This document shows positions 45,842 to 56,800 of a DNA stretch of 64,000 bases, one piece after another. Each line of letters opens with the position of its first letter. Within the stretch, counting starts at the first letter, position 1. Below the pieces are notes generated by a model. The model made no database searches. It saw nothing but the letters and a program-made list of their open reading frames with translations, and was not told the origin of the DNA. Origin of the DNA: Pachypanchax playfairii. Lineage: Eukaryota > Chordata > Actinopteri > Cyprinodontiformes > Aplocheilidae. The stretch is taken from positions 563,476 to 627,475 of the forward strand of contig SSNP01000010.1 in assembly GCA_006937955.1 (NCBI GenBank), read 5' to 3'. A program made the translations under genes and the position numbers.

Positions 45842-45849
45842 GTCTAGTC

Positions 45850-47199
45850 ATATAGATGCTACATGCAAGTCACATATTTACCATTGCCTCTAATTGAAAT
45901 AGAAGCATGTTTTATGAAAAAAATCACGCTTTACTGGCAAAGCATTAAAACTAGCAATTAAATACAAGCTAGAAAGCACTCTGTGACTGCAGACCTCCTC
46001 CAAGCAGCTCATTTCCTCCACAATGGAGCTTGCACAAAAAATAATACTCCAAAATGTATTTTATCAACATTATCAGATTCCTTGACCATGAAAACGTTCC
46101 CTTAGAATCGCTTTGATATCATCATTAGTTCACTAGTTATTCATGATAAATGGCATTTCCAAAATGTCAGTTTTCTGGGTCATTCCCAAAATCTTGTAGA
46201 TTAGTTCTTATTAAGTTCATCCTTATCAGAAATTCAGAAAATTTGGAAATATTCTGTTAACAGACAGACAAATAAATGAACTTATCAGCACCAAAAATGT
46301 AACCACATAACTATTTGGAAAAACGTTTAGTCTTGTAAAATGAGAATATTTTGTGTAACACTTCTTCTGTGTAATCTTATATGCAATCAGAGGTATTCTC
46401 TACGGTTTGTGAGGAATAATGTAGTAATGTAGGAATAATATTCTTTTTCACACAAAACTAGGTCTGAGATGTTTTTGTCTGCAAGCTGATAATCAAAAAA
46501 ACCAATGAGTAACTGGAACAGTTTATATAATAAATGTAATGTAATACATTGAATTTGTAATTTTGGGGTTTAGCAGCAAAACATTTAATCGACTCATCAT
46601 CAAACAAACAGAAAAAGATTCAAATGGGGAAAAAGTATTATTTTCTTATAAATGACAATAAATTAATCCACGAAGCAGAAAAGTAGCAAGTCTGAAACAT
46701 GTTTTTATTGTTAAATTATATCTTTCACTTGTATCTAATTGAGTTTTCACAAGTTAAATAAACTGCATAACAAACACTTCTGTTCAGACAGTGATATATT
46801 TCACTGTGGTCTCTTCACATGTAAATGTCACACGAGGGTCTCCTTCAACTGATATTCCCAGCCACATTTCACTTGAGTTGGAGTTGGTCCTCATTTTACT
46901 TTCTAACTTCCCTCAAGAGGCTTCGTTATTTTTGAACTACAGGCATATAAAATACAGAGGGTTTGTTAGAACTAATAAAAGTTACAAATGTATCATGGAC
47001 CCAAATGGCTAGGCTTATAGGCCATAAAGATAACTGTTATACCAAAGAGTTTACTCGTCTTAGTGCTTCCAGTTTAAAACAGATCACCAACTTCCTTTAT
47101 ATTTAAAATCATTCTTCACTTCATGCATGGAGAATGTGCACAATCCTGCCTTTACTGGACAGTATGTTGGGTAATTTGTATGGTATAAAATGTTTTTAT
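45850..47199. other. No gene recognised
   Basis: AT-rich; no motif. Confidence 0.45.
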
Positions 47200-47203
47200 T
47201 TAA

Positions 47204-47870
47204 AGAGGCCATTTCATACACATTTCAGGACTTTGTGGTTATTTCTTAAGTATTAACCAATAATATGAAACATTTTATATCTAAAAAACATCAGGAAACA
47301 CTGATTAACAGACCTTTCAATCTGTCTGCGTTAAAATTTGGGAGGTTCCGGCTCCTTCCGTCAGGCTGCTTCGTCAGCAGCTCGTTCATATTCATTATTC
47401 AAATTTGCTGGACTCTGATTGGCTAACAAACTAGCCTATGAGAGCAAAGAATACTGTTTCCTGCCCCACTGCGCATGGCAACGTCAGACGTCGTGTCTTT
47501 CTGTTTGCTACGTCTTATGCTACAGCTTTTAGCCAGCAGCATGCTAGGTGTGGTTTACACTGCGGGAGCGAACAAAGGAGTTGTGACGAAACACATACAG
47601 GCCGTTTGAACTCGGGAGAACTCGGGTGTTATTGCCACCTGCGTAGTTTGAGAGATAAAAACTGAAAGAGAAGTTGTTGACCTGTTTTCACACCCACTAT
47701 GAAGGAAACAACACTTGTGGAGCTAACAGAAACCTCAGAAAAACCGAAAGTGCCTAGGCTGAATATGGAATGCAAACACCACACCAACATCCAGTGTGCG
47801 GATGCTACAGCTGCAACAACAGAACAAGGCCTTCATCTGTTGTGGCGCCAGGCTTACGACCCCCATGTTC
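47204..47870 (+). mobile_element. AGAGGCC-family element, longer copy cut by a LINE
   Basis: TTAA (47200-47203) then AGAGGCC. To about 47745 it is the inverted match of 30220-30806, but the sequence goes on without the expected opposite end and meets a LINE 3' end at 47871. A 69-codon frame from ATG 47699 (MKETTLVELTETSEKPKVPR) covers the part absent from copy 1, so this copy may preserve part of the parent's first coding exon (inference). Confidence 0.5.
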
Positions 47871-49760
47871 TACTACTGTCATTTAGCAGACGCTTTTATC
47901 CAAAGTGACTTACATTGAGAGAACATACAAGCAAGAAATCAAAGAGAAGGAAACAATATAAGGAGGTGGACTGTTTGGAGTCCAGTTTAATTCCGACGCT
48001 GATATATCAAGTGTATCATTTTTTTTTTTTTTTGTAGAGATAAACTCCCAAATCGCTATCATAAATCAATTCTTCATTAAGACTGAAAGTGTTCTTTAAA
48101 GAGGTGAGTCTTAAGTCTGCTCTTAAAAGTAGGTGCCTACTCTGAGGATCGGACCGAGTTTGGTAGGTCATTCCACCATCAGGGGACAACAGAGGAGAAG
48201 AGTTTGGAACATGATCTCATGCCATGTTGTGGTGGAAGCAGTAGGCGTCTTTCAGCGGCTGAGCGTAGCTGACGCGTGGGAATGTAGCTTTGGATGAAGG
48301 AGTGAAGGTAAGTAGGAGCTGTGTGTGTTAGAGTCTGGTAAGCCAGAAGCAGAGCTTTGTATTTGATGCGTGCTGCAACTGGAAGCCAGTGCAGAGAAAT
48401 AAGCAGCGGAGTGACATGAGTCCTCTTGGGCTGGTTGAAGACCAGACGTGCTGCTGTGTTCTGAATCATCTGCAGAGGTTTAACCAAGGACGCCGGAAGA
48501 CCGGCCAGCAAAGAGTTGCAGTAGTCGATGCGGGACAAGACCAGGGCCTGGACCAGAAGCTGTGTGGTGTGGTCTGTCAGGAAGGCTCTGATTTTCCTGA
48601 TGTTGTAAAGAGCGAATCAACATGAGCGAGCTACGGAGTTAACCTGCTCCTTGAAGGACAGCTGGTTGTCCAGTATGACACCAAGGTTTCTGGCGGAGGT
48701 TGTGGGGATCAGCGTGATGGAGTCAAGCTGCACGCTTATCTGAGGAGGTAAGGAGTTACTGGCAGGACAGACAATGAGGTCAGTTTTGGACAGATTAAGC
48801 TGAAGGTGGCGATCCCTCATCCACGCCAAGATATCTGAGAGGCAGGCAGATATCCGCACTGAGACGGATGTATCGTCTGGAGGGAAGGAGAGGAGGAGCT
48901 GAGTGTCGTCAGCGTAGCAGTGGTAGGAGAAGCCATGGGAGCGAATGATCTTGCCTAATGAGGTGGTGTATAAAGAGAAGAGGAGAGGACCAAGGACCGA
49001 GCCCTGTGGAACACCCGTTGCCAGCTCATGCAGACTGGACATCTGTCCATGCCACGAGACTCTGAAAGATCTTTCCGCAAGGTACGAGGTGAACCATGAG
49101 AGGACCGGCCCCGAGATGCCAAGCTTAGATAGTGTTGAGAGGAGGATGAGGTGGTTGACGGTGTCGAAAGCAGCAGACAGGTCGNGGAGTACGAGTACTG
49201 AGGAGAGACCAGCCGATCTGGCAACCCGTAGTGACTCTGCAACTGAGAGAAGAGCGGTTTCAGTGGAATGGCCTCGCTTAAAGCCTGATTGATATGGATC
49301 AAGTAGGTCGTTGTCATGGAGGAACTGTGAGACTTGAGTGAAAACGGCTCGCTCTAGGATCTTGGACATGAATGGTAGGAGCGAGACTGGCCGGTAGTTT
49401 TCTACCTGGGCCGGGTCTAGCGACGGTTTTTTCAGCAGCGGAGTGACAGTGGCTTGCTTGAAAACTGAAGGAAAGACGCCAGTTTTCATGGAAGAGTTTA
49501 TAATGTGGGTTATTGCAGGTTTGACGGCAGGAAGAATGCTCAGCAGGATATCTGTAGGAATCGGATCCAGAGGACACGTGGTTGGATTAGATTCTACTAT
49601 GAGTTGGGAGACTTCGTCCTCATTCAGTAAGCGGAAGGAGCAGAGTGATTGACCGGAGGAAGGATGGACCAGACTGGGATGGTCAGGCTCGGAAAACTGA
49701 TTCTTAATGGAGGCGATTTTGTCGGTGAAGTAGGTGTTCTCTTTGATGCCGCGAAAATTA
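47871..49760 (-). mobile_element. L2-like LINE copy 1, 5' truncated
   Basis: The 3' tail on the minus strand is GGATAAAAGCGTCTGCTAAA followed by CAGTAGTAG, the same tail as copy 2 at 56443. RT and the C-terminal domain are upstream. The endonuclease domain is missing, as expected of 5'-truncated LINE copies. Poly-T at 48019-48035 lies in the 3' UTR. Confidence 0.85.
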
Positions 49761-49831
49761 ATCTTACCAACCCACTCTTGCCCACAATCCTCTCTGATCA
49801 CTCCTCCCCCGAAAAGGACAATGAAATCCAA
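48179..49831 (-). pseudogene. L2-like LINE ORF2: reverse transcriptase and C-terminal domain
   Basis: One frame with a single stop, TGA at 48617-48619. RT motifs in order: SLLPFMSKILERAV, DLSAAFDTVNH (catalytic Asp), GVPQGSVLGPLLF and YADDTQLL (catalytic Asp pair). After the stop the frame continues to SRIDYCNSLLAGLP and LHWLPVAARIKYKALLLAY, the L2/CR1 C-terminal signature. The nominal start at 49831 lies in flanking DNA; LINE homology begins near 49760. One ambiguous base at 49185. The TGA replaces what is likely a CGA codon, a CpG-type change. Confidence 0.88.
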
Positions 49832-51356
49832 AGGACTTGGAAGCAGCTGCTCGACCCACAGACTCCACCACCCTCCACAGTACCAGCCTCGCTATTACTG
49901 ACTATTCACTGTATTAGGCAACCTGCAATGGTGCCCGCTACTCTGCCAGCTATTGGCTGGATGTAAACAAATTGCTAACATCATGCGGTTCAAAATAAGT
50001 ATTTATTCAGTTTACTTCCAATATAATTTTTAAAGAAAATACTGTACTTTCATTCTACATCCCTCTAAATGCCCCGTGGAGGTATTATTTTGTGTACAAA
50101 ATAGCTTTTTATGAAAATGTTCCACATTGTAGCTTTTAATATAGTGTTGTGGTCCAAAAAGTATAAACAATAATATATTTGATATTTTTACTGATTCAGT
50201 CTAAAAACATCTGTCTCTTTTCAGAATATGCTGCATTTTTCAAGAACAAACATTCATCTTCTATTATAACTAAACGCAGTTAAAGAGTGAAATCTACCTC
50301 CAATCTGAGGGTTTGCATTTAAACAACAGGTAAACCAACAGGCAAGCCACAGGGTGACAATGATTGGAGCCACTGTAATAGATCTTTGCAAAACTTTTGA
50401 ATGGTACAATATGTCTTTATTTGTTTGATAAGTGTTATTGAACTGAATATTGGAATTTTAGAAAAATCTCTTACCTCAAATTCTGTCATAAAAACTTAAT
50501 GAATTCTGCTTCACAATCAAAGTACAGTATAAGGTACTTGCTCATTGTTATTATAAATCATTATTATTATGATCAAAAAATTATAACCATAATTACAAAC
50601 TAAAAAGGATCATTCAAATCATTGGAAGGTGAATTACTACATTCGAGGACATTATCTATGTATGCTTTTGTATTTTGTCCCTATAATAATAGAGATGGAG
50701 AAGTCTGACTGTGAATTCTTTCTGCTTCAGACAGATGGATGTCCTCAAGTAGGATCGGAGCGCTTCTGAAAATAATCTCACAGGTTGTTATGGAGTTCTG
50801 CAGAAATGGCGTTTATATGAGTGACTCAATAATTCTTTCTGGTTACATTTATAGATATGTTTAAACATCTATGAGAAAAGATCACTCTCCTTCTAATTTC
50901 ACTATAAATATTTGATTGCCTATTTAAAGTGTAAAATTTCCTTCAATAAAAAAATTATTAACAAAAAAGCAGCTTGTTAAAAAACCATGAATGATCTACA
51001 ATAAACTCATTGATAGACAAAAACTTCAAATTCCTTTTGTGATGCGCTTCAGATGTTTCAAAATTCAAGATTCATTTTATTCTAATTTCTTTGAGTTTTT
51101 TTGCATAAAAAGACACAAGATATGTTTTTTTTATCTGAAACACTAGAATAACCAATGTATATTACAGGCAGGATAATATAAATTATTAATAAATCTAGTG
51201 GCAAATGTAATTTAAAGAAAGAAAACTATATGTTATTTGATCAGCTGTTGGATCATCATCCTTACTGAGTTGGGGGTAATGCATTTGTTTATATGGAGGG
51301 TGCAGTACTAACAGCATGTACTAGAACCAGCCACAAGGGCACACTTCCACTTCTGG
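49765..51356. other. No gene recognised
   Basis: AT-rich. 49765-49990 may continue the repeat in which LINE copy 1 sits, but I could not align it. Confidence 0.4.
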
Positions 51357-51804
51357 CTTATGTTCAGGGGTGCACATAATACTTTTGGCCTGGTTCTCAG
51401 AAGAGAACCTAGGGTTGTTGCTTGGTCCTCACATTTTTAAATGTGTCTTGCTGTGTCTCTTCCGAGCTCCTCTGCTTTGTTTTTGGTTTCATCAAGCTTC
51501 AAATTCAGTCTGTTTACTTTACCTGGCTCTATATTTGTTTCAATAAAAATCCTTTAAAGGAACTTAAGGCAGCTTTACAAAATCTGACTCAGTGCTGCCG
51601 CGACAGGCGCTGTGGCTAACTGCAGCCACCAGCCAAGCCGGCACGGGAGCGCGCACAGACACTTTACAGACTGTTCGTCTTCACAGCACTGCACCGGGGA
51701 GGCTAACATACTTCACGTCAGGTCTCTCCACTCTGTTATTTGATTTGATCTCATCATTTTCATACTGCATCAGGCTCTAAACACGACCTATAATGTTTTC
51801 TCAC

Positions 51805-52073
51805 CTGGTCACAAGGAAATGAGCCATGTCAGCATCTCCCAAATGCAGCTGAAGTTCCCTCCATGAACCGAACGTATATCCAATATTTATGCGGGTGCCT
51901 GCCCAGCTTCGGTCATGTTTTTTTTTAGACTCACGAGATGCTGCTGATAAAGTCTTTTTTTTCTTCGTGGTGCCACTTTTTTGGGGGGTGAGAGTGGATG
52001 CAGGTCGTTTGATGGCTGCAGAAACATCCATAAGTATACCTTCAGTGTTTGAATCCAAGTCCACGGCGGCCAT
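51805..52073 (-). CDS. Candidate first coding exon inside the hAT-like element
   Basis: ATG at 52073 gives MAAVDLDSNTEGILMDVSAA, then a Lys/Thr-rich basic stretch (TTKKKKTLS) and a closing block with NIGYTFGSWRELQLHL and DADMAHFLVTR. The frame stays open to CAG|GTGAGA at 51805/51804, a good splice donor; the next codon in the intron is a stop. The NIGxxFxxWRxL...AxFL pattern reminds me of a short module in many predicted fish transposon-associated proteins, but I cannot name the family. No downstream exon was found before the element's end at 51365. An upstream in-frame extension to 52118 exists but lacks support. Confidence 0.4.
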
Positions 52074-52101
52074 GTTCTTCCTGTTCAAGAGCTGTCGGCA
52101 A

Positions 52102-52203
52102 CGCGCATGCAGCGTCAATTTACGTCACATCCCTACAACTGCGCGGGAAATTCGGACGTCGAACTGCAGCGCATTATGTGGCACACAGCGTTTCCAAGGC
52201 AAC
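52102..52203. promoter_or_regulatory. CpG promoter-like cluster of factor sites
   Basis: Just upstream of the candidate exon: CGCGCATGCA (NRF1-like, 52102-52111), TTACGTCA (CRE/ATF-like, 52120-52127), GCGCGGGAAA (E2F-like, 52141-52150) and GTTTCCAAGGCAAC (RFX X-box-like, 52190-52203). Four near-consensus sites in 100 bases of locally CG-rich DNA suggest a promoter. This is motif reading only. Confidence 0.4.
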
Positions 52204-53096
52204 AGACATATATGCGGTTGGCCTCGTTATTTTGGGTTTTTAATGCTTCATGACCCATTAGCATTGAATAAACTGGAAATGCATGTGTAGTTTTTCACAA
52301 ATCTTGCCTTAAGTCCCTTTAATTGTTGAAAAAATCAAGAGAAACCAGTAAAATATAAAAATACTGGGAAAAAAAAACCTTCAGAGTTCAGGTTGGATTG
52401 TTTACAGGTTTGATTGTTCACTTTAATCTACATTTAACAGTTTGGTGTTGAAATTTATTAGTCAGCTGTTGGAGCTTCTGTCATTTACTGTAACTGTTTT
52501 TTGTTTTGAAATGATGAGGATGTTTGTAATGTGATGCAGTCAGATAAAAAGATACACTGGACAGTTATGGGGCATTGACTGCATATTCCATAGTGCTTTG
52601 GGCGCATTCAAAATGGCGCGGATCACAGACAAATACGCTGATACTGTTGATTAAAACAGGTGGTTTTCTGTATTTTATAGCACAAAAAGGTAGTTATACA
52701 CGTCTGTGCCACGATGGTCTATTTGTCTTATTCAGTGAATTTTTTCAGTTTTGACGCGATGCAGAATCCTGCAGTCAGCTGCACTGATCTGACTGACTGA
52801 AAATCCGTCACACTGACAAACTGATACACAGAGACAGAGAGAGACGCAGCATCAGCTGATCAGCTGGAACTTCGGCGCTCTGGCTGAGAAACATATCAGT
52901 CAAACAAAAGAAGTCAACGGGATTCTTCATTTATTTGACAATGAACCGCCTCTGATTAACCTAAAAATTCCCGCAGCTCAGCCAAACCAATGTTAAGTAC
53001 GCAAACGCGTGTTGCAACTTTTCATCTGGTGCGCATTTTATATTTTGACAGTGTGTGCGGACCTGCGGACCACTTATGTGCACCCCTGATTATATT

Positions 53097-53599
53097 CCTC
53101 TATCTGCCCACAGGAGTGACAGTGCAGTCTTGGGTCAGTGGACAGAACAGAAATGTACTTCATCCTTTAGCTCAAAGTGAGTGTTTTGTGGTAAAGTTTT
53201 TCATTCACACGTAGTATTAATATTTTTGCCTTTTAAAAACAATTATTATTATTACAACAAATATATCCTTCCGGGCTTGCTCACAAGTTTAGAAAGTTGA
53301 GACATCTTTTGCATCTTAGACATTTTAGGCCTTGTTTCTAATAATCAGGCCATGTCCTTTTCCTTTTCTGTTTCATCTGAATAGTTTTTAAGTTTTTGCA
53401 TTTTCATTTTAATTAGCCTTAAGCTGCTGTAAAGAGTTTGAAAATTTTGGGCTCGCGATTGCCCCGTCAGGCCAAATGCATAACAGCAGCCTTATTTGGT
53501 AAAAGCTTGTGCATGAGGCGCGCAGGCAGCTGAGTTAGTCCTGTATTCCACAATTTATAGATTTGCCCACATGACTTTGACTGAGATAATAAATGTGAT
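53097..53599. other. No gene; one splice-bounded 63-nt segment
   Basis: 53114-53176 lies between a pyrimidine tract ending CCCACAG and a GTGAGT donor and is open in one frame (VTVQSWVSGQNRNVLHPLAQ). Too short to identify; could be a host exon or chance. Confidence 0.2.
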
Positions 53600-54200
53600 G
53601 TTATGATATTTAAACCAAATCAGCTGTGAGCACGTCAGACAGCTTAAAAATGTTTCTACTACAGGAAATATGTGGAAACTCTTGGAAGCATCAACTTTTC
53701 ATGGACTCAGATGAGCGTTTGACTCCCTTGCAGAACTCAGGCTGGACTCAGATTTCAAAGTTGTTAAAACTGACTTTATTTTCAACAATGATCAAACTCA
53801 GATCAGACAGAGAGACAGGAGAGACAGGTTCGGATGAATCCGGGTTTCCGCCCGCTCAGCTTAACGAGCAGGTGTTCCAGCATTCCAACCAAAGATCTTC
53901 TTTCTGAGAAGATGACTCACTCAGTACTGTCACTCACAGAACTTGACACGACTCTTTTCCCAATGTATTTAGTAATAATTTCTTACCTTTCAAGCAAAAA
54001 TGATGCCGACTTTTCTCATACCGAGATTCTCTCAGCATTTTCCACTTCTCAAATGCTGAACCGATCTTTACCTCCGTCGATCCGACTCAAGTTTCTCCTT
54101 TATTGTCATGCTGGAAAAAAACTCTTGGTTCCTTTTTCTTGTTTGGGGTCTGGGCTGGAGTGTGTCTCTTGTTTTCGGTAGAATCCATGCTTCAAACACA
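53600..54200 (-). mobile_element. LTR-like block
   Basis: On the minus strand AATAAAGTCAG near 53783 is followed by TGAGTCCAGCC, like the R/U5 boundary of retroviral or Gypsy LTRs. A second AATAAAGG lies near 54100. Ends and target duplication not found. Confidence 0.3.
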
Positions 54201-54487
54201 CCTCTTTCTGCAGCTTTTAGCTAGCGATAGGAAACGCTACACCTAAGCGTGGACGCGCATGACTTCATGATGCATTCGAGTGCCTCTGGAAAGTAGCCTA
54301 AGGTGTGTGTTCAACCCGAACAAGCTCTATTAATAACTAATAAAATCATTTTACATGCATATAGAGACAACTACGGTGAAAATGCCTGGGCTCTTTCTAG
54401 TGACCAGGACATTGTTGAAGCACGTATGAAGAAATTGTACCGTTCTATACATTTTTTTGTTGTTAAACTTGCTTAGAGTCCCTTTAA

Positions 54488-54669
54488 AGCTGCAATCCAG
54501 AGTTTTCCCCTTTTCAGGAGTTATATATGATTTTTTGAAATTCCATAAACGTGATAGTCTGACCCGGTTTTGTAACATTGTGTGGGGAAAACATCCTATT
54601 TCTTCCTTTCTCAAAGGGACTTAAAGATGCAGCACATTCCCAAAAAGGAGAAAACTCCAGATTGCAGCT
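54488..54669. mobile_element. TTAA-flanked foldback MITE
   Basis: The inverted ends AGCTGCAATCCAGAGTTTTC and AGCTGCAATCTGGAGTTTTC sit exactly between TTAA tetramers (54484-54487, 54670-54673). 182 bp, non-coding. TTAA fits piggyBac-like insertion. Confidence 0.8.
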
Positions 54670-54735
54670 TTAATATGTATTACTACTGAATGAGGACGAA
54701 GTCTCCCGACTCGTAGTGGAATCTAATCCAACCAC

Positions 54736-55692
54736 GTGTCTCTGGATCCGATTCCTACAGATATCCTGCTGAGCATTCTTCCTGCTGTCAAACCTGCAAT
54801 AACCCACATTATAAACTCTTCCATGAAAACTGGCATCTTTCCTTCAGTTTTCAAGCAAGCCACTGTCACTCCGCTGCTGAAAAAACCGTCGCTCGACCCG
54901 GCCCAGGTAGGAAACTACCGGCCAGTCTCGCTCCTACCGTTCATGTCCAAGATCCTAGAGCGAGCCGTTTTCACTCAAGTCTCACAGTTCCTCCACGACA
55001 ACGACCTACTTGATCCTTATCAATCAGGCTTTAAGCGAGGCCATTCCACTGAAACCGCTCTTCTCTCAGTTGCAGAGTCACTACGGGTTGCCAGATCGGC
55101 TGGTCTCTCCTCAGTACTCGTACTCCTTGACCTGTCTGCTGCTTTTGACACCGTCAACCACCTCATTCTCCTCTCGACGCTATCTAAGCTTGGCATCTCG
55201 GGACCGGTCCTCTCGTGGTTCACCTCGTACCTTGCGGAAAGATCTTTCAGAGTCTCGTGGCATGGACAGATGTCCAGTCTGCATGAGCTGGCGACGGGTG
55301 TCCCGCAGGGCTCGGTCCTTGGTCCTCTCCTCTTCTCTTTATACACCACCTCATTAGGCAAGATCATTCGCTCCCATGGCTTCTCATACCATTGCTACGC
55401 TGACGACACTCAGCTCCTCCTCTCCTTCCCTCCAGACGATACATCCGTCTCAGTGCGGATATCTGCCTGCCTCTCAGATATCTCGGCGTGGATGAGGGAT
55501 CGCCACCTTCAGCTTAATCTGTCCAAAACTGACCTCATTGTCTGTCCTGCCAGTAACTCCTTACCTCCTCAGATAAGCGTGCAGCTTGACTCCATCACGC
55601 TGTTCCCCAAAACCTCCGCCAGAAACCTTGGTGTCATACTGGACAACCAGCTGTCCTTCAAAGAGCAGGTTAACTCCGTAGCTCGCTCATGT
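54736..55692 (+). CDS. L2-like LINE reverse transcriptase, partial
   Basis: 319 codons up to the gap. Motifs: YRPVSLLPFMSKILERAV (61-78), DLSAAFDTVNH (132-142), GVPQGSVLGPLLF (188-200), YADDTQLL (221-228) and NLGVILDNQLSFKEQV near the end. All RT catalytic aspartates are present. Compared with copy 1 one base is missing in the CGTGTCTCTGG stretch near 54737, so the N-terminal part (LNEDEVSRLVVESNPTT) is in another frame and this start is not native. The frame is cut by N at 55693; the frame drawn through the gap is meaningless. Confidence 0.85.
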
Positions 55693-56276
55693 NNNNNNNN
55701 NNNNNNNNNNNNNNNNNNNNNNNNNNNNNNNNNNNNNNNNNNNNNNNNNNNNNNNNNNNNNNNNNNNNNNNNNNNNNNNNNNNNNNNNNNNNNNNNNNNN
55801 NNNNNNNNNNNNNNNNNNNNNNNNNNNNNNNNNNNNNNNNNNNNNNNNNNNNNNNNNNNNNNNNNNNNNNNNNNNNNNNNNNNNNNNNNNNNNNNNNNNN
55901 NNNNNNNNNNNNNNNNNNNNNNNNNNNNNNNNNNNNNNNNNNNNNNNNNNNNNNNNNNNNNNNNNNNNNNNNNNNNNNNNNNNNNNNNNNNNNNNNNNNN
56001 NNNNNNNNNNNNNNNNNNNNNNNNNNNNNNNNNNNNNNNNNNNNNNNNNNNNNNNNNNNNNNNNNNNNNNNNNNNNNNNNNNNNNNNNNNNNNNNNNNNN
56101 NNNNNNNNNNNNNNNNNNNNNNNNNNNNNNNNNNNNNNNNNNNNNNNNNNNNNNNNNNNNNNNNNNNNNNNNNNNNNNNNNNNNNNNNNNNNNNNNNNNN
56201 NNNNNNNNNNNNNNNNNNNNNNNNNNNNNNNNNNNNNNNNNNNNNNNNNNNNNNNNNNNNNNNNNNNNNNNNNNNN
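55693..56276. other. Assembly gap (584 N)
   Basis: Unknown bases. In LINE copy 1 the equivalent interval, from after the VARSC codons to the GTATCATTT motif, is about 595 bases, so the gap is likely filled by LINE sequence of about the stated size. Confidence 0.98.
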
Positions 56277-56457
56277 TTTGATACACTTGATGTATCAGCG
56301 TCGGAATTAAACTGGACTCCAAACAGTCCGCCTCCTTATATTTTTTTTTCCTTCTCTTTGAATTCTTGCTTGTATGTTCTCTCAATGTAAGTCGCTTTGG
56401 ATAAAAGCGTCTGCTAAATGACAGTAGTAGTAGTAGTAGTAGTATTATACATGGATA

Positions 56458-56800
56458 AGGGGGCTGCAGGGTGGTCCAGTTAGTGGTACTGTTGACTTGA
56501 AACGAGAACGTCCTGGGTTCAAAACCAAGTCTGGACCTCTCTGCTTGAAGTTTGCATGTTCTTCTTTTGCATGCATGGTTTTTCTCCATGGACTCCTGCT
56601 TCCTCCCACAGACCAACAATATGCATGATCATGAGCAACTCTAAATTGTCCCTATAAGTGTGAGTGTGTGTGTGGGAATGGTTGTTTCTCCCTTTGGCCC
56701 TTTTGATGGACTGGCCACCTGTCCAGTTGTAACCCCACCTCTCAACCAATGACTGCTGGAGATATGCAGCAGCTTCCCACGACCCTGAGCAGGAACAAGT
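56458..56800 (+). repeat. SINE-like repeat with tRNA-type promoter, copy 1
   Basis: GGTTCAAAACC (56516-56526) is a good pol III B box; an A-box-like TGGTCCAGTTAG lies 40 bases upstream. The body contains GTTTGCATGTTCTTC, TCCTCCCACAG, a short GT repeat and ATGACTGCTGGAGATA, shared with the inverted copy at 57775-58385. Confidence 0.65.

Larger units (their letters stand above)
51365..53088. mobile_element. hAT-like element carrying a promoter and exon
   Basis: The ends CAGGGGTGCACATAA (51365) and TTATGTGCACCCCTG (to 53088) are exact inverted repeats of 15 bp. Flanking octamers CTTATGTT (51357-51364) and ATTATATT (53089-53096) match at 6 of 8, an aged hAT duplication. No transposase catalytic domain is visible in its 1.7 kb. 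The interior has a minus-strand exon (51805-52073) with CpG-rich upstream DNA, so it may be the 5' part of a larger element or a captured host promoter. Confidence 0.6.
54684..56443 (+). mobile_element. L2-like LINE copy 2, 5' truncated, with assembly gap
   Basis: Close relative of copy 1 in opposite orientation, starting about 10 bases after the foldback MITE. The 3' tail GGATAAAAGCGTCTGCTAAA ends in a (TAG)n run at 56422-56443. The gap covers the C-terminal domain and start of the 3' UTR. Confidence 0.85.

Noticed and set aside
55687..56619. Long frames of unknown residues
   Set aside because: They are read through the 584-N gap and carry no information.
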